Assembly (NCBI RefSeq): GCF_003259745.1
Contig: NZ_QLMC01000007.1
Span: 186,001-250,000 of the forward strand
DNA from: Larkinella arboricola
GTDB lineage: Bacteria; Bacteroidota; Bacteroidia; Cytophagales; Spirosomataceae
Direction: 5' to 3'
Length of the DNA: 64,000 bases
Shown here: positions 35,221 to 44,737 of the stretch, one piece after another
Layout of the letters: each line of letters begins with the position of its first letter
Position numbering within the stretch: the first letter of the stretch is position 1
Notes under the pieces: model-generated
Seen by the model: only the letters and a program-made list of their open reading frames with translations
Databases searched by the model: none
What the model was told of the DNA's origin: nothing
Made by a program: the position numbers and the translations under genes

Positions 35221-35540
35221 ATGTACAGACAGAGAAACTGGGTTGGATAAATTCAGGATCGCCCACGCTTTTCGGGCCGTTACCTCATTTTAAGAAGAAT
35301 ACCGCTTCTCCGATTTCCCTGCTGGGTTGTTATCGTTTGCCAGTTGACAAGCGTTCATTCTCTGCGACTTATCGGTATTGCCATACTTTTTAAAAAATTT
35401 TTCACATGACGGAAAAACAATCTGTTGAGGGATGCTCTTTCTGAGTAAAGGCACAACCGAATCGGCTGACGACACCCGACAAGCCGTCGTCAGAACTACG
35501 TTCTTTCATCTGTCTGATAAATTAAACCATACGATTTTTT
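35221..35540 (+). other. Leader of the second susC
   Basis: About 320 bp without a convincing gene. It contains an AT-rich patch at 35380-35405 and a perfect 8-bp inverted repeat CTGACGAC/GTCGTCAG (35466-35473 and 35486-35493, 12-nt loop) ending 47 bp before the ATG. No copy of the operator seen before the first susC was found here. Confidence 0.5.
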
Positions 35541-38500
35541 ATGGAAAACCGATGTGTACCCTTAACCGTCCTGCTGATGGGGTTAAGCCTGTACAGCGTT
35601 GCCCAATCCCCGACGGCACCGCTGCTGGCTGCCAAATCCCGCGGAACCGCTTCCTCGATAACGTCTATATCCCGACCCGAAACAGTTAAACTAACGAAAC
35701 CGGCTGCCGTCAAAGGCATTACCGGGCAGGTCGTCGATGAAACCAATTCTCCTCTGCCGGGTGCGTCGATTATTGAGAAAGGCACCCAGAACGGAACCAC
35801 AACTGACGCCGACGGGAACTTTGCCCTGAACGTGGCCGACGATGCCACAACGCTCACCGTGTCGAGTGTGGGCTATGTGACGCAGGATGTGACCATTGCC
35901 AATCAGACGACCGTTACCATCAAGCTGGTGCCGGATAACCGGACCCTGAACGAAGTCGTCGTGATTGGCTACCAGACCGTTCGGAAGCGGGATGTGACCG
36001 GCGCCAACGATGTCATTAGCCCCGAGCAGGCCAACCGGGTGACCGCCAACTCCCTGGCCGAATCCATTCAGGGTCTGTCGCCGGGGGTGACCGTCCGGAA
36101 TACGGGTGTTCCGGGCCAGCAGGCTTCCGTCCAGATTCGGGGGGTGGCCAGCTTCCTGAACACCGATCCGCTGTACGTCATCGACGGGATGATTGCCGAC
36201 GCGAACGTGACCATCAACAACGACGATATTGAATCGATTCAGGTCCTGAAAGATGCGTCGGCGGCTGCCATCTATGGTTCGCGGGCGGCCAACGGCGTCA
36301 TTATTATTACCACCAAACAAGGCAAGGAAGGCCCGACCCGGGTGTCATTTTCGGCCAAATACGGGGTGCAGAATGTCTACAAACGCTGGGATGTGATGGA
36401 TGCGTCGGGGTTTGCGGCCTTGCAGCGGCAGCAGTACGAAAACTCGGGCCAGACGCCCCCGGCCAGCGTGGCAACCGGTACGTTTAATCCCAACATCAAT
36501 ACCGACTGGCAGGATCAGGTATTACGCACCGGTAGTTTGCAGGATTACAACCTGACGCTGTCGGGGGGAACCAAAACCGGTTCCTATCTGGTTTCGGGAA
36601 GCTACTTTAAAAATGCCGGTTATGTGACTGGCAGCGATTTCGACCGGGCCAGCCTGCGCATCAATACCCGGAGCGAACTCGGACGCTTTACGGTGGGCGA
36701 GAATCTGGTGCTGACCAACTCCAACATTCAGAACTTTCCGGCGGGCAACCCCATTTACGACATGGCCCAGATGCTGCCCGTTATTCCGGTGCAGGACCCG
36801 CGTTACATCAACGCCAGCAATCCGCTGGGCTACGGTATCGGAACCTATCCGGACGCGGTGACGTATGCCTACAACCCGGTAGCCGTCCGGAATCTGGCCA
36901 GTAACCGGAACAATTTTGCCAAAGCCGTCGGGAATGCTTATCTGGATTTTAAATTTGCCGACTGGCTGACCTACCGCTTCAATGCCGGGCTTGAAGTGAG
37001 TTTTGACTATAACCAGACCCTGCGCCGAATCGGGGTTTACCAATACAATGCCGCCGTGGTGCCGAGTTCGGTCGGGGAGACTCGCTCGCGGTATTACAGC
37101 CTGCTCTTTGAGCACACGCTGAACTTCAACCGAACCTTCGGAAAGCACAGCATCAACGGGGTGGTTGGGATCAGCCAGCAAACGGCCCGGAGCGATAATA
37201 CCGGCGGGTCGCGGACCAACCTGGCCACCTCGGGCGGTCAGTATTTCTCGACCATCAATGCCGCTACGGGGATTTCGAACTCGGCGGGCGGTACGCCAAC
37301 TCACTATAAAATCCTGGGGTATCTGGGCCGGATTAACTACGCGTATAATGACACCTACCTGCTGACGCTGACCGGGCGCGTCGATCAGGATTCCCGGTTT
37401 GGGTCCAATTACCGCACCGGCTTTTTCCCGTCGGTGGCCGGAGCCTGGCGCATCAGTCAGGAGAAGTTTTTCAGCGTGCCCTGGATTTCCGACCTGAAAG
37501 TGAGCGCGTCTTACGGGAAGCTGGGCATCGTGGTCCCGACGCTGGGTTCGTTTCCGTACACGGCGTTTATCAACAACAATCCCCGCGCCATCTTCGGACC
37601 GGATCAGATTCCCAACGTCGGTGCCTATCAGGCGCAGCTTGCCAACCCCGACCTGCGCTGGGAAGAACGGTTGTCGCAGAATTACGGTGTAACAGCCAGC
37701 TTCCTGAACAACCGCATCACGGCGGAGGTCAACTATTACAATGCGCTGTCGTCGGACGCCCTGCTGAACCTGCCGGTGCCGGGCTATCTGGGTAACCTTC
37801 AGGGCAACCCGTACGTCAATACCGCGTCGATCCGCAACCTAGGTGTTGAGATGGCGGTAACCTACCGCAACAACCAGCATGCCCTGAAGTGGGATGTGTC
37901 GGGTAACCTGACCACCATCAAAAACCGGGTTGAAAACGTCGGTAATCAGGGGCAGGACATCAATTACATCCAGAGCGGCAATACCCGTTCGCAGGTCGGG
38001 CGGCCCGTCGGTCAGTGGTATGTGCTGAAAACGGACGGTATTTTCCAGACCCAGGAGGAGGTGAACAACTACAAAGGACCGACCGGTACCCTGATTCAGC
38101 CGGATGCCAAACCCGGCGACATCCGCTATGTCGACACCAACGGCGATGGCCGGATTACCCAGAACGACGACCGGCAGTTTGTCAGCTCACCCTGGCCGAA
38201 ACTTCAGGCCGGAGCCCAACTGAACGCCAGCTACAACCAGTTCAGCCTGAACCTGCAATTTGTGGGCGTATTTGGCTATACGGTTTACAACAGCGTTCGC
38301 CGGGCGCTCGACAGCTACCAGAACACCAACTTCCGGACGGATGTAAACCCGTGGTCGCCCACCAATACCAGTACCGACGACCCGCGCATTGGCTTGGAAG
38401 CGGGTAATCAGGGGATTATTGCCAACAACTTTGCGTATACTGACCGCTGGCTGGAGAACGCATCCTACGGCCGGCTGCGGAACATAGAAGTTGGCTATAC

Positions 38501-38699
38501 CTTGCCGCAAACACTGCTTTCCCGCATTAAGGTGCGCAACGCCCGGGTATACCTCAGCGGCCAGAACATTTTCACCGTTACGGGATATTCGGGCATGGAC
38601 CCGGACGTAACCGGGGTCAACATTCAGGAGCGGGGGGGAGACGATGGGCACTGGCCCTCACCCCGCGTGATTTCGCTGGGCCTCTCGGGTGAATTTTAA
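35541..38699 (+). CDS. SusC/RagA family TonB-linked outer-membrane transporter (GH43 locus)
   Basis: The 1052-residue importer of a second glycan locus. It has a signal peptide (about 1-21), a longer than usual Ser/Thr/Ala linker (25-55), then a CarboxypepD-reg domain (about 56-135, ITGQVVDETNSPLPGASI), a TonB-box-like EVVVIGYQTVRKRD, a plug (QIRGVASFLNTDPLYVIDG and AIYGSRAANGVIIITTKQG) and the barrel, ending LGLSGEF. No STN domain. The following SusD and two GH43 glycosidases suggest arabinose- or xylose-containing oligosaccharides as ligand, which is inference from context. Confidence 0.96.
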   Translation: MENRCVPLTVLLMGLSLYSVAQSPTAPLLAAKSRGTASSITSISRPETVKLTKPAAVKGITGQVVDETNSPLPGASIIEKGTQNGTTTDADGNFALNVADDATTLTVSSVGYVTQDVTIANQTTVTIKLVPDNRTLNEVVVIGYQTVRKRDVTGANDVISPEQANRVTANSLAESIQGLSPGVTVRNTGVPGQQASVQIRGVASFLNTDPLYVIDGMIADANVTINNDDIESIQVLKDASAAAIYGSRAANGVIIITTKQGKEGPTRVSFSAKYGVQNVYKRWDVMDASGFAALQRQQYENSGQTPPASVATGTFNPNINTDWQDQVLRTGSLQDYNLTLSGGTKTGSYLVSGSYFKNAGYVTGSDFDRASLRINTRSELGRFTVGENLVLTNSNIQNFPAGNPIYDMAQMLPVIPVQDPRYINASNPLGYGIGTYPDAVTYAYNPVAVRNLASNRNNFAKAVGNAYLDFKFADWLTYRFNAGLEVSFDYNQTLRRIGVYQYNAAVVPSSVGETRSRYYSLLFEHTLNFNRTFGKHSINGVVGISQQTARSDNTGGSRTNLATSGGQYFSTINAATGISNSAGGTPTHYKILGYLGRINYAYNDTYLLTLTGRVDQDSRFGSNYRTGFFPSVAGAWRISQEKFFSVPWISDLKVSASYGKLGIVVPTLGSFPYTAFINNNPRAIFGPDQIPNVGAYQAQLANPDLRWEERLSQNYGVTASFLNNRITAEVNYYNALSSDALLNLPVPGYLGNLQGNPYVNTASIRNLGVEMAVTYRNNQHALKWDVSGNLTTIKNRVENVGNQGQDINYIQSGNTRSQVGRPVGQWYVLKTDGIFQTQEEVNNYKGPTGTLIQPDAKPGDIRYVDTNGDGRITQNDDRQFVSSPWPKLQAGAQLNASYNQFSLNLQFVGVFGYTVYNSVRRALDSYQNTNFRTDVNPWSPTNTSTDDPRIGLEAGNQGIIANNFAYTDRWLENASYGRLRNIEVGYTLPQTLLSRIKVRNARVYLSGQNIFTVTGYSGMDPDVTGVNIQERGGDDGHWPSPRVISLGLSGEF

Positions 38700-38717
38700 C
38701 CAAAACGCATTCTGATC

Positions 38718-40241
38718 ATGAAAAAGATACTCATCTGTCTGGGGCTGGCGGCCACCTCGCTGCTGACGGCCTGCGACCGGGACCTGGATATTGTCAATCC
38801 CAATCAGTTAACCACCGAATCGTTCTGGAAAACCGAGGCCGATGCCCTGGCGGGCGTTAACTCCGTGTACAGCACCCTGCACCGGGGCGGTATTTCGCGC
38901 TGGATGCCGTTCTACTACATCATCCGGTCCGACGAAGGACGCAGCCAGAGCCCGGCTACGGATATCGTGAACAACATGGACCAGTTTCTGGTGACGGATT
39001 ACAATTACGGCAATGCGGTCAGCGTCTGGAACGATAATTATATCGGCGTAAACCGGGCCAATCAGGTTATCAACAACGTGCCGAACATCCCGATGAACGA
39101 AACCCTGAAACAGCGGTACATCGGGGAAGCCCGGTTTTTTCGCGGTCTGTTCTATTATCACCTCGTTACGCTGTTTGGCAATGTGCCCCTGGTTCTGGAA
39201 ACGTCAGTCGTGGGTGACCGACCGGCTTCGGCGACCATCGCACAGGTCTGGGCGCAGATCGAGACAGACCTGGCCCAAGCCGCTGCGGTGCTGCCGACCA
39301 CCTATACCGGTGCGGAACTGGGCCGGATCACCAAAGGGGCGGCCTACGCCCTGCTGGCCAAAGCCCAGATGCAGCAGCAGAAATACAACGAAGCCCTGAC
39401 GCCGTTGCAATGGCTGGTGGAAGGCGAGGGGCGCACCATCTATTCGCTGATGCCCAACTACCGCGAAAACTTCCTGACCACCACCGAAAACAACCGCGAA
39501 TCGGTATTTGAATGGCAATTCCAGATCAATGAGGCCGAAGGAACGGATGACGACAGCGAGACGCCGAACCACAACTACGGGACGTCGCTGGCCCAGTTTT
39601 TTGGTCCTTCGGGCATCGGCTGGTCGGACGGCGAAGCCAATCGCTGGCCTATTTACGAATTTTACGAAAAAACGACCACCGGAGCGCGTGATCCCCGGCT
39701 GGAAGCGTCGTTTCTGTTCGACTCAACCGACGTGCGTGGCCCGGCCTTTACGCAGATTTACGGCCAGACTTTCCTGCAACGCTACGGGGCCAACAACAAA
39801 CGGGTGTGGTTCCGCAAGTTTCAGAACGATCACTGGAAAAACGAAGAAGGGTACCGGTCGCCCAACAACTGGCGGTATATCCGGTATGCAGACGTGTTGC
39901 TGATGTATGCCGAAGCCTTGAACGCGACCAGCAAAACCGCCCAGGCGTATCCGTATGTGGATCGGGTTCGTCAGCGAGCCGGTTTGCCCACGCTGACGGC
40001 CACCCGACCCGGCTTGACGCAGGCTCAATTCCTGGCGCAACTCAAGCACGAGCGCGTAACGGAACTGTCGGGCGAAGGGCATCGCTGGAACGACCTGGCC
40101 CGCTGGGGCGATCTCGGTCCGCAACTGGCCACCCGCGACCCGGCTTTTTCTACCTTTGTGAAGGGAAAAAGCGAGCTGTTGCCCATCCCGCAGCTTGATC
40201 TCGACCTGAACCCCAACCTGACGCAGAACCCGAATTATTAA
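38718..40241 (+). CDS. SusD/RagB family nutrient-binding lipoprotein (GH43 locus)
   Basis: The 507-residue lipoprotein partner of the second SusC. Lipoprotein signal MKKILICLGLAATSLLTAC (lipobox LTAC), then DRDLDIVNPNQLTTESFWKTEADA, a classic SusD start. Conserved blocks are EARFFRGLFYYHLVTLFGNVPLV, the TPR-like KGAAYALLAKAQMQQQKYNEAL, RYADVLLMYAEALN and ERVTELSGEGHRWNDLARWG. It ends LDLNPNLTQNPNY. It lies 18 bp after the susC and just before a hairpin that may reduce read-through into the GH43 genes. Confidence 0.96.
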   Translation: MKKILICLGLAATSLLTACDRDLDIVNPNQLTTESFWKTEADALAGVNSVYSTLHRGGISRWMPFYYIIRSDEGRSQSPATDIVNNMDQFLVTDYNYGNAVSVWNDNYIGVNRANQVINNVPNIPMNETLKQRYIGEARFFRGLFYYHLVTLFGNVPLVLETSVVGDRPASATIAQVWAQIETDLAQAAAVLPTTYTGAELGRITKGAAYALLAKAQMQQQKYNEALTPLQWLVEGEGRTIYSLMPNYRENFLTTTENNRESVFEWQFQINEAEGTDDDSETPNHNYGTSLAQFFGPSGIGWSDGEANRWPIYEFYEKTTTGARDPRLEASFLFDSTDVRGPAFTQIYGQTFLQRYGANNKRVWFRKFQNDHWKNEEGYRSPNNWRYIRYADVLLMYAEALNATSKTAQAYPYVDRVRQRAGLPTLTATRPGLTQAQFLAQLKHERVTELSGEGHRWNDLARWGDLGPQLATRDPAFSTFVKGKSELLPIPQLDLDLNPNLTQNPNY

Positions 40242-40251
40242 TATTTTATCA

Positions 40252-40293
40252 ATGACGCCAACGGAAAAAGGTTTCTTTTGCCGTTGGCGTCAT
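40252..40293 (+). terminator. Intercistronic hairpin between susD and the GH43 genes
   Basis: Perfect 13-bp inverted repeat ATGACGCCAACGG / CCGTTGGCGTCAT with an A/G-rich to T-rich loop that can pair further. No T-run follows, so it is more likely an RNA-stabilising or attenuating element than a full terminator. It contains an ATG in frame with GH43, which is not the likely start. Confidence 0.6.
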
Positions 40294-40305
40294 CGTTTCC
40301 TGAAA

Positions 40306-41361
40306 ATGAAAAACTACCTGATTCTGCTGTGGCTGTTTGCCATTGGTTGTAAATCGGCGGAAAGCCCGTCGGGTACACCCGCCCCGCCCGTTACGCCCGT
40401 TGACACGGTGGGTACATTCAAAAACCCCATCCTGTCGCCCGCGCCCGATCCGTGGGTGATTCATAAGGACGGTTTTTATTATGTGATGCACACCACCGCC
40501 ACCAACCTGCGTATTTACAAAACCCGGAGCATCAGCCGACTCAGCGCAGCCACGCCGGTGACGGTCTGGATACCCCCGGCTACCGGTCCCAACGCCCGCA
40601 ACATCTGGGCGCCCGAACTCCACCACATTGATGGCAAGTGGTATATCTATTACACAGCCGACAACGGCGTCGATGGGGCGCACCGGATGTTTGTGCTCGA
40701 AAACGCGGCCGCCGACCCAACCACCGGCACTTGGATTGATCGGGGGCAACTGAACCTGCCCGACAACAAATGGGCCATTGATGGTACGGTGGTGCGGCTC
40801 AACGGGCAACTGCTTTATGCCTGGTCGGGTTGGGAAAACGACCTGGACCGAACGCAGAATATATACGTCTGTAAACTGACCAATCCGTATACGGCGGAAG
40901 GACCACGCGTGCGGGTGTCGGCACCCGAACTAACGTGGGAAAAAGAAGGGTTCGGCGTCAACGAAGGGCCGCAGTTTCTGGTCCACGGCGGCAAGGTGTT
41001 CATTATTTATTCGGCAAGCTTCTGCGGCACCGATCAATACGCGCTGGGGCAGCTTTCGGCCGATACGACCGCCAACCTCGTGGCTCCGACAAGCTGGACC
41101 AAATCGCCGAACCCGGTTTTTGGGCCGTACGCCAGCGGGACCGCCTATGGAGTGGGCCACAACAGTTTTTTTACCACACCGGGGCCCGCCGGATCGTTGG
41201 AATACTGGCTGGTTTACCACGCAAATCCGGCTCCGGGACAAGGATGTGCCGATTTTCGATCCGCCCGGATGCAGCCCTTTGGCTGGAAACCCGACGGCTC
41301 ACCCGATTTCGGTTCGCCGGTTAGCTTAAACGAATACATTAAACGGCCTTCGGGCGACTAG
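40306..41361 (+). CDS. GH43 family glycosidase, lipoprotein (arabinosidase/xylosidase type)
   Basis: Five-bladed propeller glycosidase acting on arabinose- or xylose-containing glycans at the envelope. From ATG 40306 (352 residues) it has a lipoprotein signal with Cys15 (AIGC); the ATG at 40252 lies within a hairpin and would hide the signal. The three GH43 catalytic acids are visible: D48 in APDPW (base), D159 in WAIDG (pKa modulator) and E220 in NEGPQF (acid), with ARNIWAPELHHIDGKWYIYYTA as the typical second blade. There is no accessory C-terminal domain. It is third in the susC-susD-GH43-GH43 unit. Exact substrate not assignable. Confidence 0.93.
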   Translation: MKNYLILLWLFAIGCKSAESPSGTPAPPVTPVDTVGTFKNPILSPAPDPWVIHKDGFYYVMHTTATNLRIYKTRSISRLSAATPVTVWIPPATGPNARNIWAPELHHIDGKWYIYYTADNGVDGAHRMFVLENAAADPTTGTWIDRGQLNLPDNKWAIDGTVVRLNGQLLYAWSGWENDLDRTQNIYVCKLTNPYTAEGPRVRVSAPELTWEKEGFGVNEGPQFLVHGGKVFIIYSASFCGTDQYALGQLSADTTANLVAPTSWTKSPNPVFGPYASGTAYGVGHNSFFTTPGPAGSLEYWLVYHANPAPGQGCADFRSARMQPFGWKPDGSPDFGSPVSLNEYIKRPSGD

Positions 41362-41376
41362 ATTCCCTGCATTCTT

Positions 41377-42885
41377 ATGAAAATAGTCCGCGTTGCTTTC
41401 ATCGTCCTGTTTACCCATTTATCCATTCTCTCCGCCTGGTCGCAACCCGCCGTGATGCCCGGTGACTATCCCGACCCGTCCGTTACGAAGGTGGGGAATA
41501 CCTACTGGGCGTCGGCCACCACCTCGAACTGGTTTCCGGCTTATCCGCTGCTGAAATCCAGCGACCTGGTGAACTGGCAAACCGTGGGTAACATTTTTAC
41601 GAAGGTTCCTGACTGGGCCGACTATTACTTCTGGGCACCCGAAATTACCGAGGAAAAGGGTAAGATTTACGTCTACTATACCGCCCACAAAAAAGGCGGT
41701 AACCTGTGCGTTGCCGTCGCCAGTGCCGACCGACCCGAAGGGCCGTACCGCGATCACGGTCCGCTGGTAGGACAGCCCGACGGCTCGATTGACGGTTTTC
41801 CGATGCGCGACGAAAACGGCCAGCTTTACCTGATCTGGAAGGAAGACGGCAACAGTGTCCGGCAGCCGACGCCCATCTGGGCACAACCCATGAACGAAGA
41901 ACGCACGGCCCTGACCGGCGAAAAAAAGGAGCTTTTCCGGAACGACACCCCCTGGGAAAACAACCTGGTTGAAGGTGTTGCAATGGTGAAGCACGGCGGA
42001 TATTTTTATGCGATTTACGCCGGAGCGGGCTGCTGCGGAACGGGCTGTACCTACGCAACGGGCGTGGCACGGGCCAAAAGCCTGCTCGGCCCCTGGGAAA
42101 AATACGCCCAGAACCCGGTGTTGACCGATGAAGGTTCCTGGCGTTGCCCCGGCCACGGAACGGCCATCGAAAAAGACGGCAAATTTTACTTTCTGTACCA
42201 CGCCTACGACAAAGAATCGAATATTTATACCGGTCGGCAGGGGGTTCTGAAGGAATTCACCTTCACGGAGGATGGCTGGATTAAATTTCTGCCCGAAACA
42301 GCGGTGTTGGCCAACGCGAAACCCGTTCCGGCTACCATTACGGACTCGTTTACTGGCAAAACCTTGTCCGATCAGTGGCAGTGGTCCATCTTCCAGCAGC
42401 CGACGTTTCGCGTCAGGAAAGGCGCGTTAAACCTGACCGCCCAGCCGACGAAGTTTGGCAGTGCGGTTGCCCAGCGGACGCTGACGGGCGACTATACCGT
42501 AACAACAACCGTCAACCGCAAACGCTCGACGGGACAGGCCGGACTGGCGGCCATCGGTGATGACGACAATGCGCTGGGTATTTCGACCGACGGGCGTGAG
42601 CTAACGGTTTGGAAAATGCAGAAAGGCGAGAAGGCTGTCCTGTCCACGCAACCGCTGCCCGCCGGTAAAGCGGTTCATCTGCAATTGCTGGCGAAGGATG
42701 GCCATCGGTTTTCCTTCGGTTATTCGACGGACGGCAAAACCTATCAATCCCTGACTCCCCAACCCGTTGACGGGGCTTACCTGCCGCCCTGGGACCGGGC
42801 CATTCGGGTGGGCGTTACGGCCAGTGGAACACCGGGTCAGCGGGCTGTTTTTGAGGATTTTGTGATGAAAACCGGCCAGCCCTAA
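41377..42885 (+). CDS. GH43 family glycosidase with C-terminal beta-sandwich
   Basis: A 502-residue secreted glycosidase, probably beta-xylosidase or alpha-L-arabinofuranosidase. Signal peptide (1-22, SAWSQ). The catalytic propeller spans about 25-315: D33 in GDYPDPS, D139 in GSIDGFP, E199 in NLVEGVAM, plus YFWAPEI. A cluster GCCGTGCT near 213-223 may form a disulfide or metal site, which is unusual. Residues about 325-500 form a concanavalin-like GH43 C-terminal domain (TDSFTGKTLSDQWQWSIFQQPTF, GQAGLAAIGDDDNALG). It is the last gene of the locus, 15 bp after the other GH43, and is followed by a terminator. Confidence 0.94.
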   Translation: MKIVRVAFIVLFTHLSILSAWSQPAVMPGDYPDPSVTKVGNTYWASATTSNWFPAYPLLKSSDLVNWQTVGNIFTKVPDWADYYFWAPEITEEKGKIYVYYTAHKKGGNLCVAVASADRPEGPYRDHGPLVGQPDGSIDGFPMRDENGQLYLIWKEDGNSVRQPTPIWAQPMNEERTALTGEKKELFRNDTPWENNLVEGVAMVKHGGYFYAIYAGAGCCGTGCTYATGVARAKSLLGPWEKYAQNPVLTDEGSWRCPGHGTAIEKDGKFYFLYHAYDKESNIYTGRQGVLKEFTFTEDGWIKFLPETAVLANAKPVPATITDSFTGKTLSDQWQWSIFQQPTFRVRKGALNLTAQPTKFGSAVAQRTLTGDYTVTTTVNRKRSTGQAGLAAIGDDDNALGISTDGRELTVWKMQKGEKAVLSTQPLPAGKAVHLQLLAKDGHRFSFGYSTDGKTYQSLTPQPVDGAYLPPWDRAIRVGVTASGTPGQRAVFEDFVMKTGQP

Positions 42886-42981
42886 CAAATCCGGCGAATG
42901 GAAACGGTGTTGGGCGGATGAGGTAGACGGCACCGGCCAGAATTTTTGCTGAACGATTTTTCGGCTGATCGTATGCCGTGA

Positions 42982-43030
42982 GTCCCTTGTTTACCAATCG
43001 GACGGGTTGGCAGACAAGGGACGGTTTTTT
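42982..43030 (+). terminator. Intrinsic terminator of the GH43 locus
   Basis: GTCCCTTGT / ACAAGGGAC 9-bp stem with an inner CCAA/TTGG stem, followed by GG and six T residues. Confidence 0.85.
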
Positions 43031-43107
43031 GTCAGATGATGGAACGGAGCAGTATTAAACAACCGGTTGGATAAAGCCGTTATATCCCCGAATTAACCTT
43101 GTTTTCC

Positions 43108-44583
43108 GTGTCTTCATCCGCACCCGCTTCTACTGTACCTTCTTCTGCTCCCAATAAATGGATGATTCTGGGCACCCTGATGTTCGGAACGTTCATGTCT
43201 ACGCTCGACAGCAGCATTGTGAACATTGCGCTGCCCACCATCCGGCGGGAACTGAATGCCGGAGACAGCGTCGAGTGGATTGTACTCTGTTACCTGCTCA
43301 CGACCACCAGTACGTTGCTCATCATGGGCAAGCTGTCGGATCTGGTCGGGCGTCGGCAGCTTTACATCACGGGTTTCTGCGTGTTTGTGTTCGGGTCCCT
43401 GCTTTGCGGACTGGCCTGGAACCTGGCGTCACTGGTGGTTTTTCGGGTGGTTCAGGGCCTGGGCGCGGCCATGATTTATGCCGTCGGTCCGGCGATAATT
43501 GGGGACACGTTTGCGCCACAGGAGCGGGGGCAGGCGATGGGATTTATGGGGTCAATTGTGGCCGCCGGGTCCAGTGCCGGACCGGTTATTGGCGGTCTGC
43601 TGCTGGGTAAATTTGGCTGGTCGAGCATCTTTTTTGTTAACGTGCCCATCGGTTTGCTGGCGATCTGGCGGGCCTGGACCATTCTGCCCGCCAGCCCGAA
43701 GCTGACCGGACAACGGTTTGATCTGGTCGGGGCCGCGCTGTTTCTCACGGGCGTAACGACCCTGCTGATTGGCCTGGATTTTGGACCGGAAACCGACTAT
43801 GGCTGGGACCATCCGCTCGTAATAGCCCTGATCACCGTCGGGGCGGTTCTGGTGGTGTTGTTTGTGCTGTGGGAGGGGCGGGTTCGCGAACCGATGCTGC
43901 CGTTGAGTCTGTTCGGCATTCGGTCGTATACGGCGGCTATCCTGGCGGCTTTTTGTGGTTTTGTAGCCTCGGGCGGCAATTTGTTTGTAATCCCCTTCTA
44001 TTTGCAGCAAATCATCGGCCTGACGCCCGAACGGGCCGGACTGGTGTTGCTGGCCGGTCCGCTGACGCTTAGTCTGGTGGCGCCCCTGGGCGGTTATCTG
44101 TCCAGCCGCATCCCGACCCGCTGGCTCTCGAGCACCGGATTACTGATTACCGCCAGTGGTTATTTTGCCCTCTCGTTTCTGGACAGCACCTGGGACTGGA
44201 AGGATGTGGTCTGGCGGACTGCGCTGATAAGCCTGGGATTCGGCCTGTTTCAGTCGCCCAACAGCAGCAGCGCCCTGAATGCGGCACCAACGGCGCAGCG
44301 GGGCGTTGCCAGCAGTGTCATTGCCTTCATGCGCAACCTGGGCTTTGTCATCGGCATTGCGCTGGCGGCTGCCGTCTGGTACAGCGCCCGCAACCGCTAT
44401 GGCTTGCTGCACAGCATAGCCCCCGAATCGGCGACCGCTCAATTAATGGGGATGCGCTCCGTTTACCTCACGATGGCGGGTCTGGTCCTAACCGGCGCGA
44501 TCATTTCCGTAACCCGCGGAAAACCCGGTTCGGCACCCTCCGAACCCGTCTTTTCGGATAACTCCATTGCCGGTACCACCTAA
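43108..44583 (+). CDS. MFS multidrug exporter, DHA2 (EmrB/QacA) type
   Basis: Proton-coupled drug exporter with 14 predicted membrane helices, about 491 residues. Motif C-like and A-like elements are visible: STLDSSIVNIALPTI after helix 1 (D/S pattern typical of DHA2), GKLSDLVGRRQLY in the 2-3 loop, and GSIVAAGSSAGPVIGGLL in helix 5. The start is uncertain: TTG 43099 or GTG 43108 are both in frame and no ATG occurs until codon 18; I prefer GTG. No regulator or adaptor is adjacent; the gene stands alone after the GH43 terminator. Substrate unknown. Confidence 0.9.
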   Translation: MSSSAPASTVPSSAPNKWMILGTLMFGTFMSTLDSSIVNIALPTIRRELNAGDSVEWIVLCYLLTTTSTLLIMGKLSDLVGRRQLYITGFCVFVFGSLLCGLAWNLASLVVFRVVQGLGAAMIYAVGPAIIGDTFAPQERGQAMGFMGSIVAAGSSAGPVIGGLLLGKFGWSSIFFVNVPIGLLAIWRAWTILPASPKLTGQRFDLVGAALFLTGVTTLLIGLDFGPETDYGWDHPLVIALITVGAVLVVLFVLWEGRVREPMLPLSLFGIRSYTAAILAAFCGFVASGGNLFVIPFYLQQIIGLTPERAGLVLLAGPLTLSLVAPLGGYLSSRIPTRWLSSTGLLITASGYFALSFLDSTWDWKDVVWRTALISLGFGLFQSPNSSSALNAAPTAQRGVASSVIAFMRNLGFVIGIALAAAVWYSARNRYGLLHSIAPESATAQLMGMRSVYLTMAGLVLTGAIISVTRGKPGSAPSEPVFSDNSIAGTT

Positions 44584-44737
44584 GGATCAACGGTCCGCAG
44601 ATGGTGGATAATTTTCTTGCGAATCAGGAAGAATGAGTCACAGGACTAATCATCTTTTGACTTATTTTTGTTTAATTTGATCAAGGAAAAGTACAGCGCC
44701 ATGTTGTATTGTCTGTTCACCTAAAACCTGTACCGGT

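Noticed and set aside
35432-35689. 85-codon frame upstream of and overlapping the second susC
   Set aside because: It overlaps the susC signal peptide in another frame and has no protein-like pattern.
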